A DNA stretch of 64,000 bases from positions 1,291,238-1,355,237 of the forward strand of contig CAWCBE010000007.1 in assembly GCA_963793825.1 (NCBI GenBank), given 5' to 3'. The translations under genes were made by a program, and so were the position numbers. The notes under the pieces were generated by a model. That model was not told the DNA's origin. It saw only the letters and a program-made list of their open reading frames with translations, and did no database searches. This stretch comes from RYN-230 sp963793825. GTDB taxonomy: Bacteria > Actinomycetota > Actinomycetes > Streptosporangiales > Streptosporangiaceae. Shown piece after piece: positions 8,502 through 16,634 of this stretch (its first letter is position 1; each line of letters starts with the position of its first letter).

Positions 8502-9043
8502 GGCCGCCCAAAGGACGTACCTGGGGACGGCGGGGCACCACCCCGGTGGTGACGGTGACCGGCGGCAGCAACAAGCGTGTCTCGCTCGCCGCGCTCATCG
8601 CCATCAAGCCCGGGTGCCGCCCCCGGCTGATCTACCGCGTGCACAAGACCCGCCGCCGCGGCAAAGACCCGCGCAAGGGCTTCACCGAGGCGGACTACGC
8701 CCGGCTCCTGGACGCGGCGCATCAGCAGCTCGCCGGCCCGCTGGTGGTCGTCTGGGACAATCTGAATTCCCACGTCAGCGCCGCTATGACGGAGCTGGTA
8801 GAGGCCCGGGACTGGCTGACCGTCTGCCAGCTGCCGCCGTATGCGCACGAACTCAACCCGGTCGAGCCGGTGTGGTCACACCTGAAAAGATCCCTGGCCA
8901 ACCTGGCCAAGCGCAACCTCGCCCAGCTGACCGCCCTGGTGAAGACCCGGCTGAAACGGATGCAGTACCGGCCCGCCCTCCTCGAAGGGTTCCTCGCCGG
9001 AACCGGCCTGGACCTCACACCCTTCTGTAACCCCCACCATTAG
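8411..9043 (+). CDS. IS630 transposase, C-terminal DDE frame
   Basis: Catalytic half of the transposase, in the -1 frame relative to the N-terminal half. The DDE triad of IS630/Tc1 enzymes is present: first Asp in WIVFEDESG, second Asp in VVVWDNLNSH, and Glu in ELNPVEPVWSHLK. The ATG at 8411 has no good ribosome site and lies inside the upstream frame. The natural product is therefore probably a single fusion of about 360 aa made by frameshifting, with joined sequence ...EETWPAVK then RTAADLGAWIVFEDE. It ends seven nt before the right inverted repeat closes. Confidence 0.92.
   Translation: MAGGDLAGGKRTAADLGAWIVFEDESGQGLRPPKGRTWGRRGTTPVVTVTGGSNKRVSLAALIAIKPGCRPRLIYRVHKTRRRGKDPRKGFTEADYARLLDAAHQQLAGPLVVVWDNLNSHVSAAMTELVEARDWLTVCQLPPYAHELNPVEPVWSHLKRSLANLAKRNLAQLTALVKTRLKRMQYRPALLEGFLAGTGLDLTPFCNPHH
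8438..8441 (+). other. Probable -1 programmed frameshift site (AAAA)
   Basis: In the upstream frame the codons read gta-aaa-gga. Slipping back one base re-pairs tRNA-Lys with AAA at 8438-8440 and continues as agg-acg in the DDE frame. Both frames are open around it (8411-8501). This A-AAA-G arrangement is typical for IS630-family transposases. Confidence 0.7.
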
Positions 9044-9050
9044 AGATCTT
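9027..9050 (-). repeat. Right terminal inverted repeat of IS630 element
   Basis: The reverse complement begins AAGATCTC and ends GGGGGTTAC, mirroring 7887-7910. It includes the transposase stop region and is followed by TA at 9051. Confidence 0.92.
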
Positions 9051-9130
9051 TAGCGAGCGCCGGTTCAGCGTCTGGAATCCGGCGTCGTGCCAGCACCCCA
9101 GCCGGGGAGATGCCCGATCCGAACACACAT

Positions 9131-9153
9131 ACGGCGGCCCAACCGGCCGCCGT
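9131..9153. terminator. Hairpin, possible original tRNA-Ala terminator
   Basis: ACGGCGGCC (9131-9139), loop CAACC and GGCCGCCGT (9145-9153) form a perfect 9-bp stem. If the island were excised, this hairpin would lie about 60 nt downstream of the tRNA-Ala 3' end on the minus strand. Its original role as the tRNA terminator is therefore inferred. Confidence 0.5.
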
Positions 9154-9211
9154 TGCTGTACTTTACTGCTGTACTCGCCGTTCGATCTGTTCGAATTTTA
9201 CTTCTGACCAG

Positions 9212-9254
9212 GTGGAGCTAAGCGGGCTCGAACCGCTGACCTCTTGCATGCCAT
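9212..9254 (-). repeat. att direct repeat, displaced tRNA-Ala 3' half (attR-like)
   Basis: 43 nt identical to 14442-14484. It carries the T-arm and 3' acceptor strand of tRNA-Ala without the 5' half, so it is not a functional tRNA gene. It marks the far end of the island. Confidence 0.9.
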
Positions 9255-9266
9255 CTGGCGGCAGCA

Positions 9267-9331
9267 CGTCCACCAGCGTCCATCCGTCCAGGTCACCGTC
9301 CTCCAGCGTCCCCGCACGTCCGCCCGCGTCC
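9267..9331. repeat. Seven CGTCC boxes at about 10-bp spacing
   Basis: CGTCC starts at 9267, 9277, 9285, 9297, 9307, 9317 and 9327, so five of the six intervals are 10 or 12 bp and one is 8. The boxes would lie on one face of the helix, immediately inside the island end. This looks like an arm-type binding array for an integrase or excision factor, but no family consensus is claimed. The rest of 9255-9498 holds no supported gene. Confidence 0.55.
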
Positions 9332-9498
9332 GGGTGAGTTGCTGTACTTCCGTGCTGTACTGATTTCTCGCCGGTCCGCTCACTGCTCGACTTGTCGTAT
9401 AACCAGATCGAATCACCTCCGGGGTTTCCGGAGGCTCCATCCAGACCACCATTCGCAGCGGGCTACCTGCGTGTACGGCTGTGCGCCGATGTCTGTGA

Positions 9499-11148
9499 TC
9501 AGGTTGCCGTCTCGCTCGCCGGTTGGGCGGACGGCTGGTGGGCGGGGATCCGGCGGCTGAAGGGCACCGCGATCAGCGCGACGATCGCGAGCACTGACAA
9601 TGCCGCGCGCAGTCCGTCGATGCGTGCGGTTGCGTTCTCCTGGACGATTGCGTCGGCCGTCTTAGGGGGCACGCCGGCCTTGTCGAGCTGGGTCTTCAGG
9701 TCCTGGTCGGACACGAATGGGGCACCTCCGGCTAGCTGGACCTGCGCCTGCGAGGTGACATTCTTGGGGACTGCGGGGTTGTTCTCCACACCGGTAAGGA
9801 ATGACGCGGTCAGTGCCGAGATGAGGACCGCGCCTGATAGTGCGGTCCCGATCGACGCGCCGAGGTTGGTGACGGTGTTCTGGACTCCGCCGACTTCACC
9901 GCTTTGCTCATCAGGCACCGAGGACACGGTCACGGCCCCCAGTTGTGAGGCGAGCGCGCCGACACCGAGACCTGCGAGGAGCATCGGCCAGGTGACGATC
10001 TCCGGACCGGCGCCTGCGTCGAGGGCGGCCAGCATGACCACGATGCCTGCGAACAGGCAGAGGAACCCGATCTGGACCACCCGGCGTGGTGAGGCGTGGG
10101 GGAAGAGCCGGGGAACGCCGACGGCGGCGAGTAGCAGCGTGAGGGACAGTGGCAGCAGCCGGACGCCGGTCGCGATCGCGGACAGCCCGAGCGCCACCGA
10201 CAAGAACAACGGCACCGCGAAGAACAGGCCCGCTTGCAGGAAGTACTGGAAGAAGAACGCCGTCAGCCCGCCGCGTAGCGTGCGGTTGCGCAGCAGTGCT
10301 GGGTCGAGCAGCACGGCGCGGCCGTGTGCGAGACGGTGGTTCTCCCACCAGAAGAAGACCCACAGCATGACTCCGCCTGCCAGGATCAGCCAGATCACCG
10401 GCGACAGCCCCAGCCACGCAGGCTGGCTGGGCTTGGGCTGGACGAAACCCCATGTCCCGGAACGCAGGATGCCGTACACGATCAGGCCGAGGCCGAGCGC
10501 GGACAGCACGGTCCCTACGACGTCGAGCCGCGCGCCTTCCTCGGCCTGGGTATCGGCCATGCGGCGGGTGAGCCCCAGGATGATGAGCACGATGAGGACT
10601 TCCCCGACGAACACCCACCGCCAGGACAGGTACGTGGTGAACAAGCCGCCGATCAGCGGTCCGGCCGCCACCGCGATCGCGCCAGCTGAGGCGACGAGCC
10701 CGTACGCGCGCGGGCGCTGATCACGCGCGAAGTTCGACGCGACCAGCGCGACGATGGCCGGCAGGATCAGCGCGGCCCCGGCGCCTTCCAGGACTGACCA
10801 TCCCACGATCAGCACGGTGAGATTCCCCGCGAGCGCGGTGGTCAGCGAGCCGCACCCGTAGATGACGCACCCGATGGCGAAGGTACGCTTGCGGCCGAGG
10901 ATCTGGCCGACCTTGCCGCCGGTGATCATCAGCGACGCCATCACCAGCGTGTAGAAGGTGATCGCGGTCTGGATGCCGGTCACCGTCGTGCCGACGTCCT
11001 TGGCTACGGTGGCGATCGACACGTTCATGACCGAACTGTCCAGCGTCATCAGGAACTGCCCCGAGGCGAGCGTCAGCAGCACGATCCCGCTTGCCGGATG
11101 GGCACGGTCTCCGGCTTGGCCTGCCACGGTCTCACGACTTACATCCAT
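9499..11148 (-). CDS. MFS multidrug exporter, DHA2 (14-TM) family
   Basis: Proton-driven exporter of the EmrB/QacA type, about 549 aa from ATG 11148 (MDVSRETVAGQAG). Fourteen hydrophobic segments can be traced. Motif A is GGKVGQILGRKRTF near residue 70, the TM1 signature LDSSVMNVSIATVAKDVG is present, and motif C lies in AVAAGPLIGGLF. The C-terminus is short and basic. The frame extends 22 residues upstream to 11214 but without transporter character. It is divergent from the MarC-like gene across 119 nt, which must hold both promoters. No adjacent TetR or MarR repressor is present. Drug or metabolite export is the family role; the substrate is unknown. Confidence 0.95.
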   Translation of the reverse strand: MDVSRETVAGQAGDRAHPASGIVLLTLASGQFLMTLDSSVMNVSIATVAKDVGTTVTGIQTAITFYTLVMASLMITGGKVGQILGRKRTFAIGCVIYGCGSLTTALAGNLTVLIVGWSVLEGAGAALILPAIVALVASNFARDQRPRAYGLVASAGAIAVAAGPLIGGLFTTYLSWRWVFVGEVLIVLIILGLTRRMADTQAEEGARLDVVGTVLSALGLGLIVYGILRSGTWGFVQPKPSQPAWLGLSPVIWLILAGGVMLWVFFWWENHRLAHGRAVLLDPALLRNRTLRGGLTAFFFQYFLQAGLFFAVPLFLSVALGLSAIATGVRLLPLSLTLLLAAVGVPRLFPHASPRRVVQIGFLCLFAGIVVMLAALDAGAGPEIVTWPMLLAGLGVGALASQLGAVTVSSVPDEQSGEVGGVQNTVTNLGASIGTALSGAVLISALTASFLTGVENNPAVPKNVTSQAQVQLAGGAPFVSDQDLKTQLDKAGVPPKTADAIVQENATARIDGLRAALSVLAIVALIAVPFSRRIPAHQPSAQPASETAT

Positions 11149-11267
11149 GCAGCCAGCCCTTATCCAGGCGAAAAACACCAGGCGCAACGATCGCACACAA
11201 CGGGCGGGCGACAATCACCCCGCTCGGGTGATCACAGGTCCGCTGCGGCCTACGCCATCCTTGGAAC

Positions 11268-11909
11268 GTGGATCAGACATCGATCACCGCAGCCGGTGCT
11301 ATCGATACATTCCTGGTCCTGCTGATCGGTGTCGGGCCAAAGATCGCCCTGGTCCCGTTCGTGGAAATCACAGCTTCCCTCGACCCGGCCGCCAAGCGGC
11401 AGGTACTGCGCAAGATGCTGACCACAGCGGCAACAGTGGCCGTGCTGCTCATGGTCCTGGGCGAGCTGTTGCGCGTACTGCTGCACTTCACGATCGGCTC
11501 GCTGTCGATCGCCGGGGGCGTGATCTTGCTGGTAGTGGCGGTGTGGATGGTGCTCGGGCCACCCGGTGGCAGCAGCCACCGCACCGAGGGCAAAGACCCG
11601 ATGCAGCTGGCACAGTTCCCGCTGGCCGTACCGTACCTGCTCAACCCGGTAGGCATCGTGGGCCTGATGACGATCTCTGCTGAGGCCAAGTCCCTCAGTG
11701 TGCTCGCGGTGGAGTTCGGCATCCTGGTGTTTGTCCTGCTCCTCGACGTGGTGGTGTTCCGCTGGGCGAACCGGGTCAGCGACAAGCTCGACGAAGGCCG
11801 CATGCTGGTCACCGAGAAGGTTTTCGGGTTCCTGATCGCCGCGATCGCCGTGCAGCTGGTCCTCGACGGCCTGGCCATGGTCGGGATCATCGCGCCGGTC
11901 AAGCACTGA
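11268..11909 (+). CDS. MarC family (UPF0056) integral membrane protein
   Basis: A 213-aa multi-pass protein, GTG start. Six hydrophobic segments are seen, with the MarC pattern LLIGVGPKIALVPFVEIT in TM1, LGELLRVLLHFTIGSLSIAGGVILL mid-protein (two adjoining helices) and FPLAVPYLLNPVGI in the second half. The family has no firmly established function despite its name. The gene is divergent from the MFS exporter and convergent with the dehydrogenase, and sits within the tRNA island. The ribosome site (TTGGAA) is weak, so the GTG 11268 start is moderately certain. Confidence 0.88.
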   Translation: MDQTSITAAGAIDTFLVLLIGVGPKIALVPFVEITASLDPAAKRQVLRKMLTTAATVAVLLMVLGELLRVLLHFTIGSLSIAGGVILLVVAVWMVLGPPGGSSHRTEGKDPMQLAQFPLAVPYLLNPVGIVGLMTISAEAKSLSVLAVEFGILVFVLLLDVVVFRWANRVSDKLDEGRMLVTEKVFGFLIAAIAVQLVLDGLAMVGIIAPVKH

Positions 11910-11952
11910 GCACATAGATCGGCCCGGCTGCGCCGCTGCCGTCCTCCGGTGA

Positions 11953-13038
11953 TCACGGCCCGGGTGGTGTGCCGGGGAAGTTCAGGACGGTTTTGATGTC
12001 GTCAGGCTTGCGGGAGTAGGCGTCGGCCCACTGGTCCAGCGGCACCTGGCGGGTGATGAGGTCGGCGAGCCAGCCGGGGTCGGCCTCGGCGAGAGCCCCG
12101 GCGGCCAGTTCGTAATGGTGCCGGTTAGCGTTGACCGAGCCGAACAAGACAGAGTTCTGCAACACCATATTGCGGTTGAGCAGGCCCGGGTCAACAGCGG
12201 CCTCGGCGCCGGCCGCAGAAACCCCGGTGAGGCACGTTATCCGGTGGCGGACATTCCGTGGGCCTGCTTCCAGCAGCATCTGCAAATACCCGGTGCACTC
12301 AATGATGATGTCCGCCTCCGCCGCCGCCTCGCCAAGGTCGGCACCGTGGACATAGGTCGCCCCCAGGCGGCGGACCATTTCAGGTTTGCGGCCTTCGGTG
12401 ACCCGGTCAAGGACGTAGGTCCGGTAGTCCCGCTGGGTGGCCAGCAAAGCGGCCAGAAGCCCGATCGGCCCGGCGCCGGTGATGAGTACCGTCCTCGGTG
12501 CCCACGCCGCCCGGCGGCCGATCTTTTCGATGTGGTCCCAGGCCTTGGCCACGACTGTGGTGGGCTCCAGCAGCACCCCGTGGATCCCGAGACCTGGATC
12601 TACGGTGACCAGGTGGTCAGGGTGGATGCGGTAACGCTCGGACGCATAGCCGTGACGGCCCTTGATCCCCCGCTCGGTGTACTGGCCATTCATGCACATG
12701 TCCCAGTCTCCCGCCGCGCACGCCTCGCACGGAACGGGATCACGCCGGCGGACGATGCCGACCACCAGGTCCCCGGCGCCGAATCCGGTACCTGAACCTG
12801 CCTCAACCACCCGGCCCAGCGATTCGTGCCCGATGATGAGGCGGTCCTGGCCCGGCGGCGCGGACCCGTACTCGCCGCCAATAATCTCCAGGTCGGTGCC
12901 GCAGACGCCGATCGCCTGCGTCTGGACCAGGATCGGCTGATACCCATCGTGCAGCAGGCCGTCGGATGGACCTGGGCATTTACTGTCCTTGCCCCCGGGC
13001 CACTGCTCGGCGTGGTGGCCATGACAAGGCTGTTGCAT
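11953..13038 (-). CDS. Glucose 1-dehydrogenase-like MDR oxidoreductase
   Basis: Zinc-dependent medium-chain dehydrogenase resembling archaeal/bacterial glucose 1-dehydrogenases. The catalytic zinc Cys is in AIGVCGTDLEI and the His-Glu in IIGHESLGRV. The structural-zinc loop reads CEACAAGDWDMCMNGQYTERG, the Rossmann motif ITGAGPIGLLAALL, and the C-terminal segment DDIKTVLNF. The N-terminal 40 residues are odd: they lack the usual first beta strand (MRAxTVxPG type) and read as GHHAEQWPGGKDSKCPG. The plus-one frame near 13020 gives MATTPSSGPGARTV, more like a family N-terminus, so a frameshift around 12965-12990 is possible. ATG 13038 gives a normal length (361 aa). Confidence 0.85.
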   Translation of the reverse strand: MQQPCHGHHAEQWPGGKDSKCPGPSDGLLHDGYQPILVQTQAIGVCGTDLEIIGGEYGSAPPGQDRLIIGHESLGRVVEAGSGTGFGAGDLVVGIVRRRDPVPCEACAAGDWDMCMNGQYTERGIKGRHGYASERYRIHPDHLVTVDPGLGIHGVLLEPTTVVAKAWDHIEKIGRRAAWAPRTVLITGAGPIGLLAALLATQRDYRTYVLDRVTEGRKPEMVRRLGATYVHGADLGEAAAEADIIIECTGYLQMLLEAGPRNVRHRITCLTGVSAAGAEAAVDPGLLNRNMVLQNSVLFGSVNANRHHYELAAGALAEADPGWLADLITRQVPLDQWADAYSRKPDDIKTVLNFPGTPPGP

Positions 13039-13627
13039 GCCCCCGAGGCCAGGCTCATCGCAGGCGGGCGAGGCTAACAGAAGGACGTGACGCGTGCCCG
13101 CAGACCTCACCGGCGAGGCCCGGCCCTACTGCGGGCTGTCCTGCCAGAACGTGGCGATCATAATGAAGCCAGAAGCGGCCCAGCAGCTGAACCTCGCTGC
13201 GTCATCGCCGGTCCACTCCCACAGCTGCACGTTGCCTGCGAGTCCGGCGCCAGGAAGCAGGCCGGCCCCTGTCGAGCTGCCGCCGCGATCGCCCCAGCCC
13301 GCCGCGGCCCTCCCGTAGTTCATCGTGGTGAACCCGCGCACGACCTGCCCGCACCAGGCAGCCCTTTGAATCGAAGCAGCTCACGCCACCCACCAACGTC
13401 GGCACCGAATATCGTTCGAGTGCGGCTCGGACGGCCAAGTCCAACGATCAGGTCGCCACCCCGATCGGCGGCTCCGCGCGAGTTCTCCCCGGCCGCTGCG
13501 TCGCTGAATGTAATACCGCCTATCGAGGTAGCCGCTTCTGGCTGTCAACTCGGTGCCGTGCGAGGGCCCTGGAGGTCGCCGAGCACCAGATCAGCAACAG
13601 GGACCGCCCGGGCTTGGCGGCCCCCAC
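13039..13627. other. Intergenic island sequence, no firm gene
   Basis: Nearly 600 bases between the dehydrogenase and the Uma2 gene. Two short minus-strand frames (13202-13444 and 13126-13341) in different registers carry mildly protein-like stretches (AALERYSVPTLVGGVSCFDS; LWEWTGDDAARFSCW). They could be pieces of one decayed small gene. No family was recognised and no promoter or terminator is evident. Confidence 0.45.
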
Positions 13628-14209
13628 TCAGGAGGTACGGCGGGTGAGGTCGGCTGGATCCAACTCGACCGCGAAGGGCCGGGTGATCCGGCCCGGAGTG
13701 CCTGCAACCAGCGTGGTCCGGGTGACATACCGGCCACGGCTCAGAGAGCACGCGACGACCTTCGGCGTGCCCTGCAACTCCACCCGCCAGTAGACGGGGA
13801 TTCCGGCCTCCGCGTACATAACCGGCTTGACCGCCCTGTCTATCGACACCGTGGACGGGGAGACAACCTCCACCACGGCCAGAACAGCGTCACAGGGAAT
13901 CCTGGCGGTCGTCTCACCGACGGCACCGGCGGCCACGACCACGACGTCAGGGACCAGAAGCTTCCCACCGGGCAGGGCCACGTTCACCGCCTCGAGCACC
14001 TCAGCATCGGCGCCCGCGGCGAGGGCCGCCTGGGCCAGAGCGCGGTGCAGCCGGTAGGACGCCCGCTGATGGCCCACGCCCGGCGCAGGGCTCACAACAA
14101 GAACCCCACCTTCATAGACCTCGAAACGGGCATGATCACCGGAATCCGGCAGCGCCTCAACATCATCGGCTGTCCACGGCCCGGTATGGTCTGCCAGCGC
14201 GACGCTCAT
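13628..14209 (-). CDS. Uma2 family (DUF820) putative endonuclease
   Basis: A 193-aa PD-(D/E)xK-fold protein. The family pattern is visible: RFEVYEGGVLVVSPAPGVGHQ near residue 35 (two adjoining motifs), LVPDVVVVAAG with the Asp of the active site, and LAVVEVVSPSTVSIDRAVK with the Glu. A C-terminal segment GIPVYWRVEL follows. ATG 14209 is chosen because GGGAGGTGAG lies six to ten nt upstream; the frame extends to 14254 without support. Uma2 proteins are abundant in actinomycetes and cyanobacteria, often in accessory regions, and their biological role is unclear. It lies 233 nt from the tRNA-Ala gene, inside the island. Confidence 0.92.
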   Translation of the reverse strand: MSVALADHTGPWTADDVEALPDSGDHARFEVYEGGVLVVSPAPGVGHQRASYRLHRALAQAALAAGADAEVLEAVNVALPGGKLLVPDVVVVAAGAVGETTARIPCDAVLAVVEVVSPSTVSIDRAVKPVMYAEAGIPVYWRVELQGTPKVVACSLSRGRYVTRTTLVAGTPGRITRPFAVELDPADLTRRTS

Positions 14210-14441
14210 AATCTCACCTCCCGCCGTCATCCAGTCTGACATTCGCACAGCCACACAGGAACGGCCACCGCCTCGCGCGCGCCGGCATGTTCAACGCACA
14301 CCACGCACGAGCCAGGCTGAGCTGTCATCAGGAACCAATCCATGCGGCTCAGTGCCAACTGCAGGTGCCCAGAACGACGGTCAGACGATCTTGGAAAGTA
14401 CCTAGACGGGCCTCAAATCATACCCTGACCTGCAATTTCTT

Positions 14442-14515
<74 letters not shown>

Positions 14516-14691
14516 AGAACGCCCGCGCCCCCAGGGACGCGGACCGCAGACAGCATACCGGTTCCCCAGCCCACGTTCGAACCAGGTTGCTCCATCCCCG
14601 CCCGGCCACCCGGCCTCCCCTGCGCGGCCCCAGCGCACAGTGCCTTCCGGGAGGCAGCATCCCCACCACCCAGCGGGAGCCACCCCGCAGG

Positions 14692-15315
14692 TCAGCGGTC
14701 GTCGCTGAGCACGGGCTCCGGCAGGGTGCCCGCGTTGTGCTCGATGAGCCGCCAGCGCTGGCTGCGCCGGGCCATCACCGACCAGGCGCAGTTGGCCAGC
14801 GGCCCGATCACGCCCCACAGGTCCTCCGGAAGGCCGAGCAGCCGCGCCGCGCCCAGCCTGAGCGCCGCGCCATGGCTCACTACGACAGCCAGGCTCCCCG
14901 GCGGGAGGTCGTCGGCGATCCGTTCCAGTGCGGTACCGGCTCGCTCGGCCACGGTGGCCGACGACTCCCCGCCTGGTGGCAGCCACTGCGAGTGCTCCAC
15001 TGGGTACTGGGTCCGGATCTGCACGTCGCTGAGGCCTTCCCAGGCGCCGCCGTGCCGCTCGCGCAGTTCCTTGTCCGTCGTCACGGTCAGCCCGGTGAGC
15101 CGGGCCAGCGGCGCGGCGGTGGCCATCGCCCGGCTCAGGTCGGAAGAGACGATCCGGTCCGGCCGCAGTGCGGCGAGCAGCCGGGCCGCCCGCTGGGCCT
15201 GCGCCTCACCCACCTCGTCCAGCGGGATGTCCGTCTGTCCCTGGAATCGGCCCTGCACGTTCCACGGCGTCTGCCCGTGCCGCCACAGCACCAGCCGGAT
15301 CCGCCCGTCCGGCAT
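14692..15315 (-). CDS. Histidine phosphatase (phosphoglycerate mutase-like)
   Basis: Cytoplasmic phosphatase of the histidine-phosphatase superfamily, 207 aa. The catalytic motif LWRHGQTPWN (phospho-His) is near residue 12, with EGLSDVQI and the second catalytic His in VVVSHGAALRLG near residue 150. ATG 15315 gives the canonical start MPDGRIRLVLWRHG; the frame runs upstream through a low-complexity stretch that overlaps rsfS and is unlikely to be used. In actinomycetes a phosphatase of this class follows rsfS, probably in one transcript with nadD. The substrate (phosphoglycerate, a nucleotide or a sugar phosphate) is not determined. Confidence 0.9.
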   Translation of the reverse strand: MPDGRIRLVLWRHGQTPWNVQGRFQGQTDIPLDEVGEAQAQRAARLLAALRPDRIVSSDLSRAMATAAPLARLTGLTVTTDKELRERHGGAWEGLSDVQIRTQYPVEHSQWLPPGGESSATVAERAGTALERIADDLPPGSLAVVVSHGAALRLGAARLLGLPEDLWGVIGPLANCAWSVMARRSQRWRLIEHNAGTLPEPVLSDDR

Positions 15316-15359
15316 GCTTCTGCCTGGCCCGGCCGCCGGGCCGGGCCGTTCTCCCGCGG

Positions 15360-15803
15360 TCAGCGGAAATCCCCGCCCGACGGCCGCCGGGGGCCCGCCG
15401 CGGCCGGGCCCCCGGGCCCGCCGGATCCGCCAGGACGGGCCCCGACCGGCTCGGGGAGTGGAAGCACCGGGCAGTCCTTCCAGAGCCGCTCCAGGGCATA
15501 GAACGCCCGTTCCTCCGCGTGCTGCACGTGAATCACGACGTCCAGGTAGTCCAGGAGGACCCAACGGCCCTCCCGCTCGCCCTCCCGGCGCACCGGCCGG
15601 GCTCCGGCCTTGCGCAGCTTCTCCTCGATCGCGTCCACGATCGCCTTTACCTGGCGGTCGTTGGCAGCAGAACAGAGCAGGAACACGTCGGTGATGACGA
15701 GCTGCTCACTCACGTCGTAGGCGATGATGTCGCTGGCCAGCTTGTCGGCCGCGGCTTCCGCGGCCATCTCCGCAAGCTCGATGGCCCTGGTGGTGGCAGT
15801 CAC
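15360..15803 (-). CDS. rsfS: Ribosome silencing factor RsfS
   Basis: 147 aa. It binds ribosomal protein L14 and blocks subunit joining in slow growth. The core of about 110 residues carries the family motifs AADKLASDIIAYDVS, DVFLLCSAANDRQVKAIVDAI, GRWVLLDYLDVVIHV and FYALERLW. The C-terminal 30 residues are a Gly/Pro/Ala-rich tail (GARPGGSGGPGGPAAAGPRR) absent from short homologues. GTG start at 15803. The gene sits between nadD and the histidine phosphatase, matching actinobacterial synteny. Confidence 0.95.
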   Translation of the reverse strand: MTATTRAIELAEMAAEAAADKLASDIIAYDVSEQLVITDVFLLCSAANDRQVKAIVDAIEEKLRKAGARPVRREGEREGRWVLLDYLDVVIHVQHAEERAFYALERLWKDCPVLPLPEPVGARPGGSGGPGGPAAAGPRRPSGGDFR

Positions 15804-15980
15804 GTGTGGTATTCGTCCTCCTCAGCCGGGGAGACCTCTCCCCTAGCCTCTCACGTCTGACCGGACAGGTCAGCGGGGCAATTCCAGGGTATCCCGATCC
15901 GCCGGCCAACCGCTCATGCCGCAGGCCAGCCCGCGTTTCGCCGCGCCCACCAGGACACACCGCCAGGCAGGATCCCCAGG

Positions 15981-16634
15981 CTAGGCGGGCCGCGCGTCCC
16001 CGCAGTACAACCGCCGCTTCGCGATGTACTGCACCACCCCGTCCGGGACGAGGTACCAGATCGGCTCGCCGGCCCCGACGCGCTCCCGGCACTCGGTGGA
16101 GGAGATCGACAGCGCCGGGATCTCGATGAGGCTCACCTCGTCGCTCGGCAGGCCCTTGCTGGACAGCTGGTGCCCGGGCCGGGTGCAGCCGACGAAATGC
16201 GCCAGCTTGAACAGGTCCGCGGCGTCCTGCCAGGACATCATCCGGGACAGCGCATCGGCGCCGGTGATGAAGAAGAAGTCCGGCTCGTCCCCGCGAAGGG
16301 ACCGCAACTCACGCAATGTGTCGATCGTGTAGGTGGGCCCCGGCCGGTCGATATCCACCCGGCTGACAGAAAACCGCGGGTTGGACGCGGTAGCGATAAC
16401 CGTCATCAGGTAGCGATCCTCGGAGGGCGAGACCGTCCGGTGGTCCTTCTGCCAGGGCTCCCCGGTGGGCACGAAGATCACTTCGTCCAGCGAGAAGAAG
16501 TGCGCCACCTCGCTGGCCGCGACCAGATGGCCGTGGTGGATCGGGTCGAAGGTGCCGCCCATCACCCCGATGCGGGGTGCCTTCGAGATCCCGCCGGAGG
16601 ACGGCTCCGGCGGGCAGATCTCACCAGCGCTCAT
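15981..16634 (-). CDS. nadD: Nicotinate-nucleotide adenylyltransferase
   Basis: Converts nicotinate mononucleotide and ATP to deamido-NAD in NAD synthesis, 217 aa. The nucleotidyltransferase HxGH motif is in GTFDPIHHGHLVAAS near residue 27, and the ISSTxxR motif is in LSISSTECRERV near residue 182. EPWQKDHRTVSPSEDRYLM is the usual substrate loop. Its start overlaps the end of the PaaK-like gene by 14 nt, an unusual neighbour because nadD commonly follows proA in actinomycetes. rsfS lies 177 nt downstream on the same strand. Confidence 0.96.
   Translation of the reverse strand: MSAGEICPPEPSSGGISKAPRIGVMGGTFDPIHHGHLVAASEVAHFFSLDEVIFVPTGEPWQKDHRTVSPSEDRYLMTVIATASNPRFSVSRVDIDRPGPTYTIDTLRELRSLRGDEPDFFFITGADALSRMMSWQDAADLFKLAHFVGCTRPGHQLSSKGLPSDEVSLIEIPALSISSTECRERVGAGEPIWYLVPDGVVQYIAKRRLYCGDARPA

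Larger units (their letters stand above)
7887..9050 (+). mobile_element. IS630-family insertion sequence, 1164 bp
   Basis: The boundaries are set by 24-bp terminal inverted repeats (7887-7910 and 9027-9050) that match at 21 of 24 positions. The element is flanked by TA at 7885-7886 and 9051-9052, the target dinucleotide duplicated by IS630/Tc1-type elements. It encodes a transposase split into two overlapping frames joined by a probable -1 frameshift. Both frames are open with complete catalytic motifs, so the copy looks intact and potentially active. It lies just outside the tRNA-Ala island. Confidence 0.93.
9153..9360. repeat. Two paired TGCTGTAC repeats flanking the att copy
   Basis: TGCTGTAC occurs at 9154-9161 and 9167-9174 left of the att copy, and at 9340-9347 and 9353-9360 right of it. 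Each pair is spaced exactly 13 bp start to start, and each begins TTGCTGTACTT. The arrangement suggests binding sites for a recombinase or excision factor. No known consensus was matched. Confidence 0.5.

Noticed and set aside
9212..9254. tRNA-Ala gene at the island left end
   Set aside because: Only the 3' half is present; no D-arm or 5' acceptor strand, so it is an attachment-site copy.
13126..13444. Small minus-strand gene in two frames
   Set aside because: Fragments lie in different frames, have no family match and no start support; noted only as possible decay.
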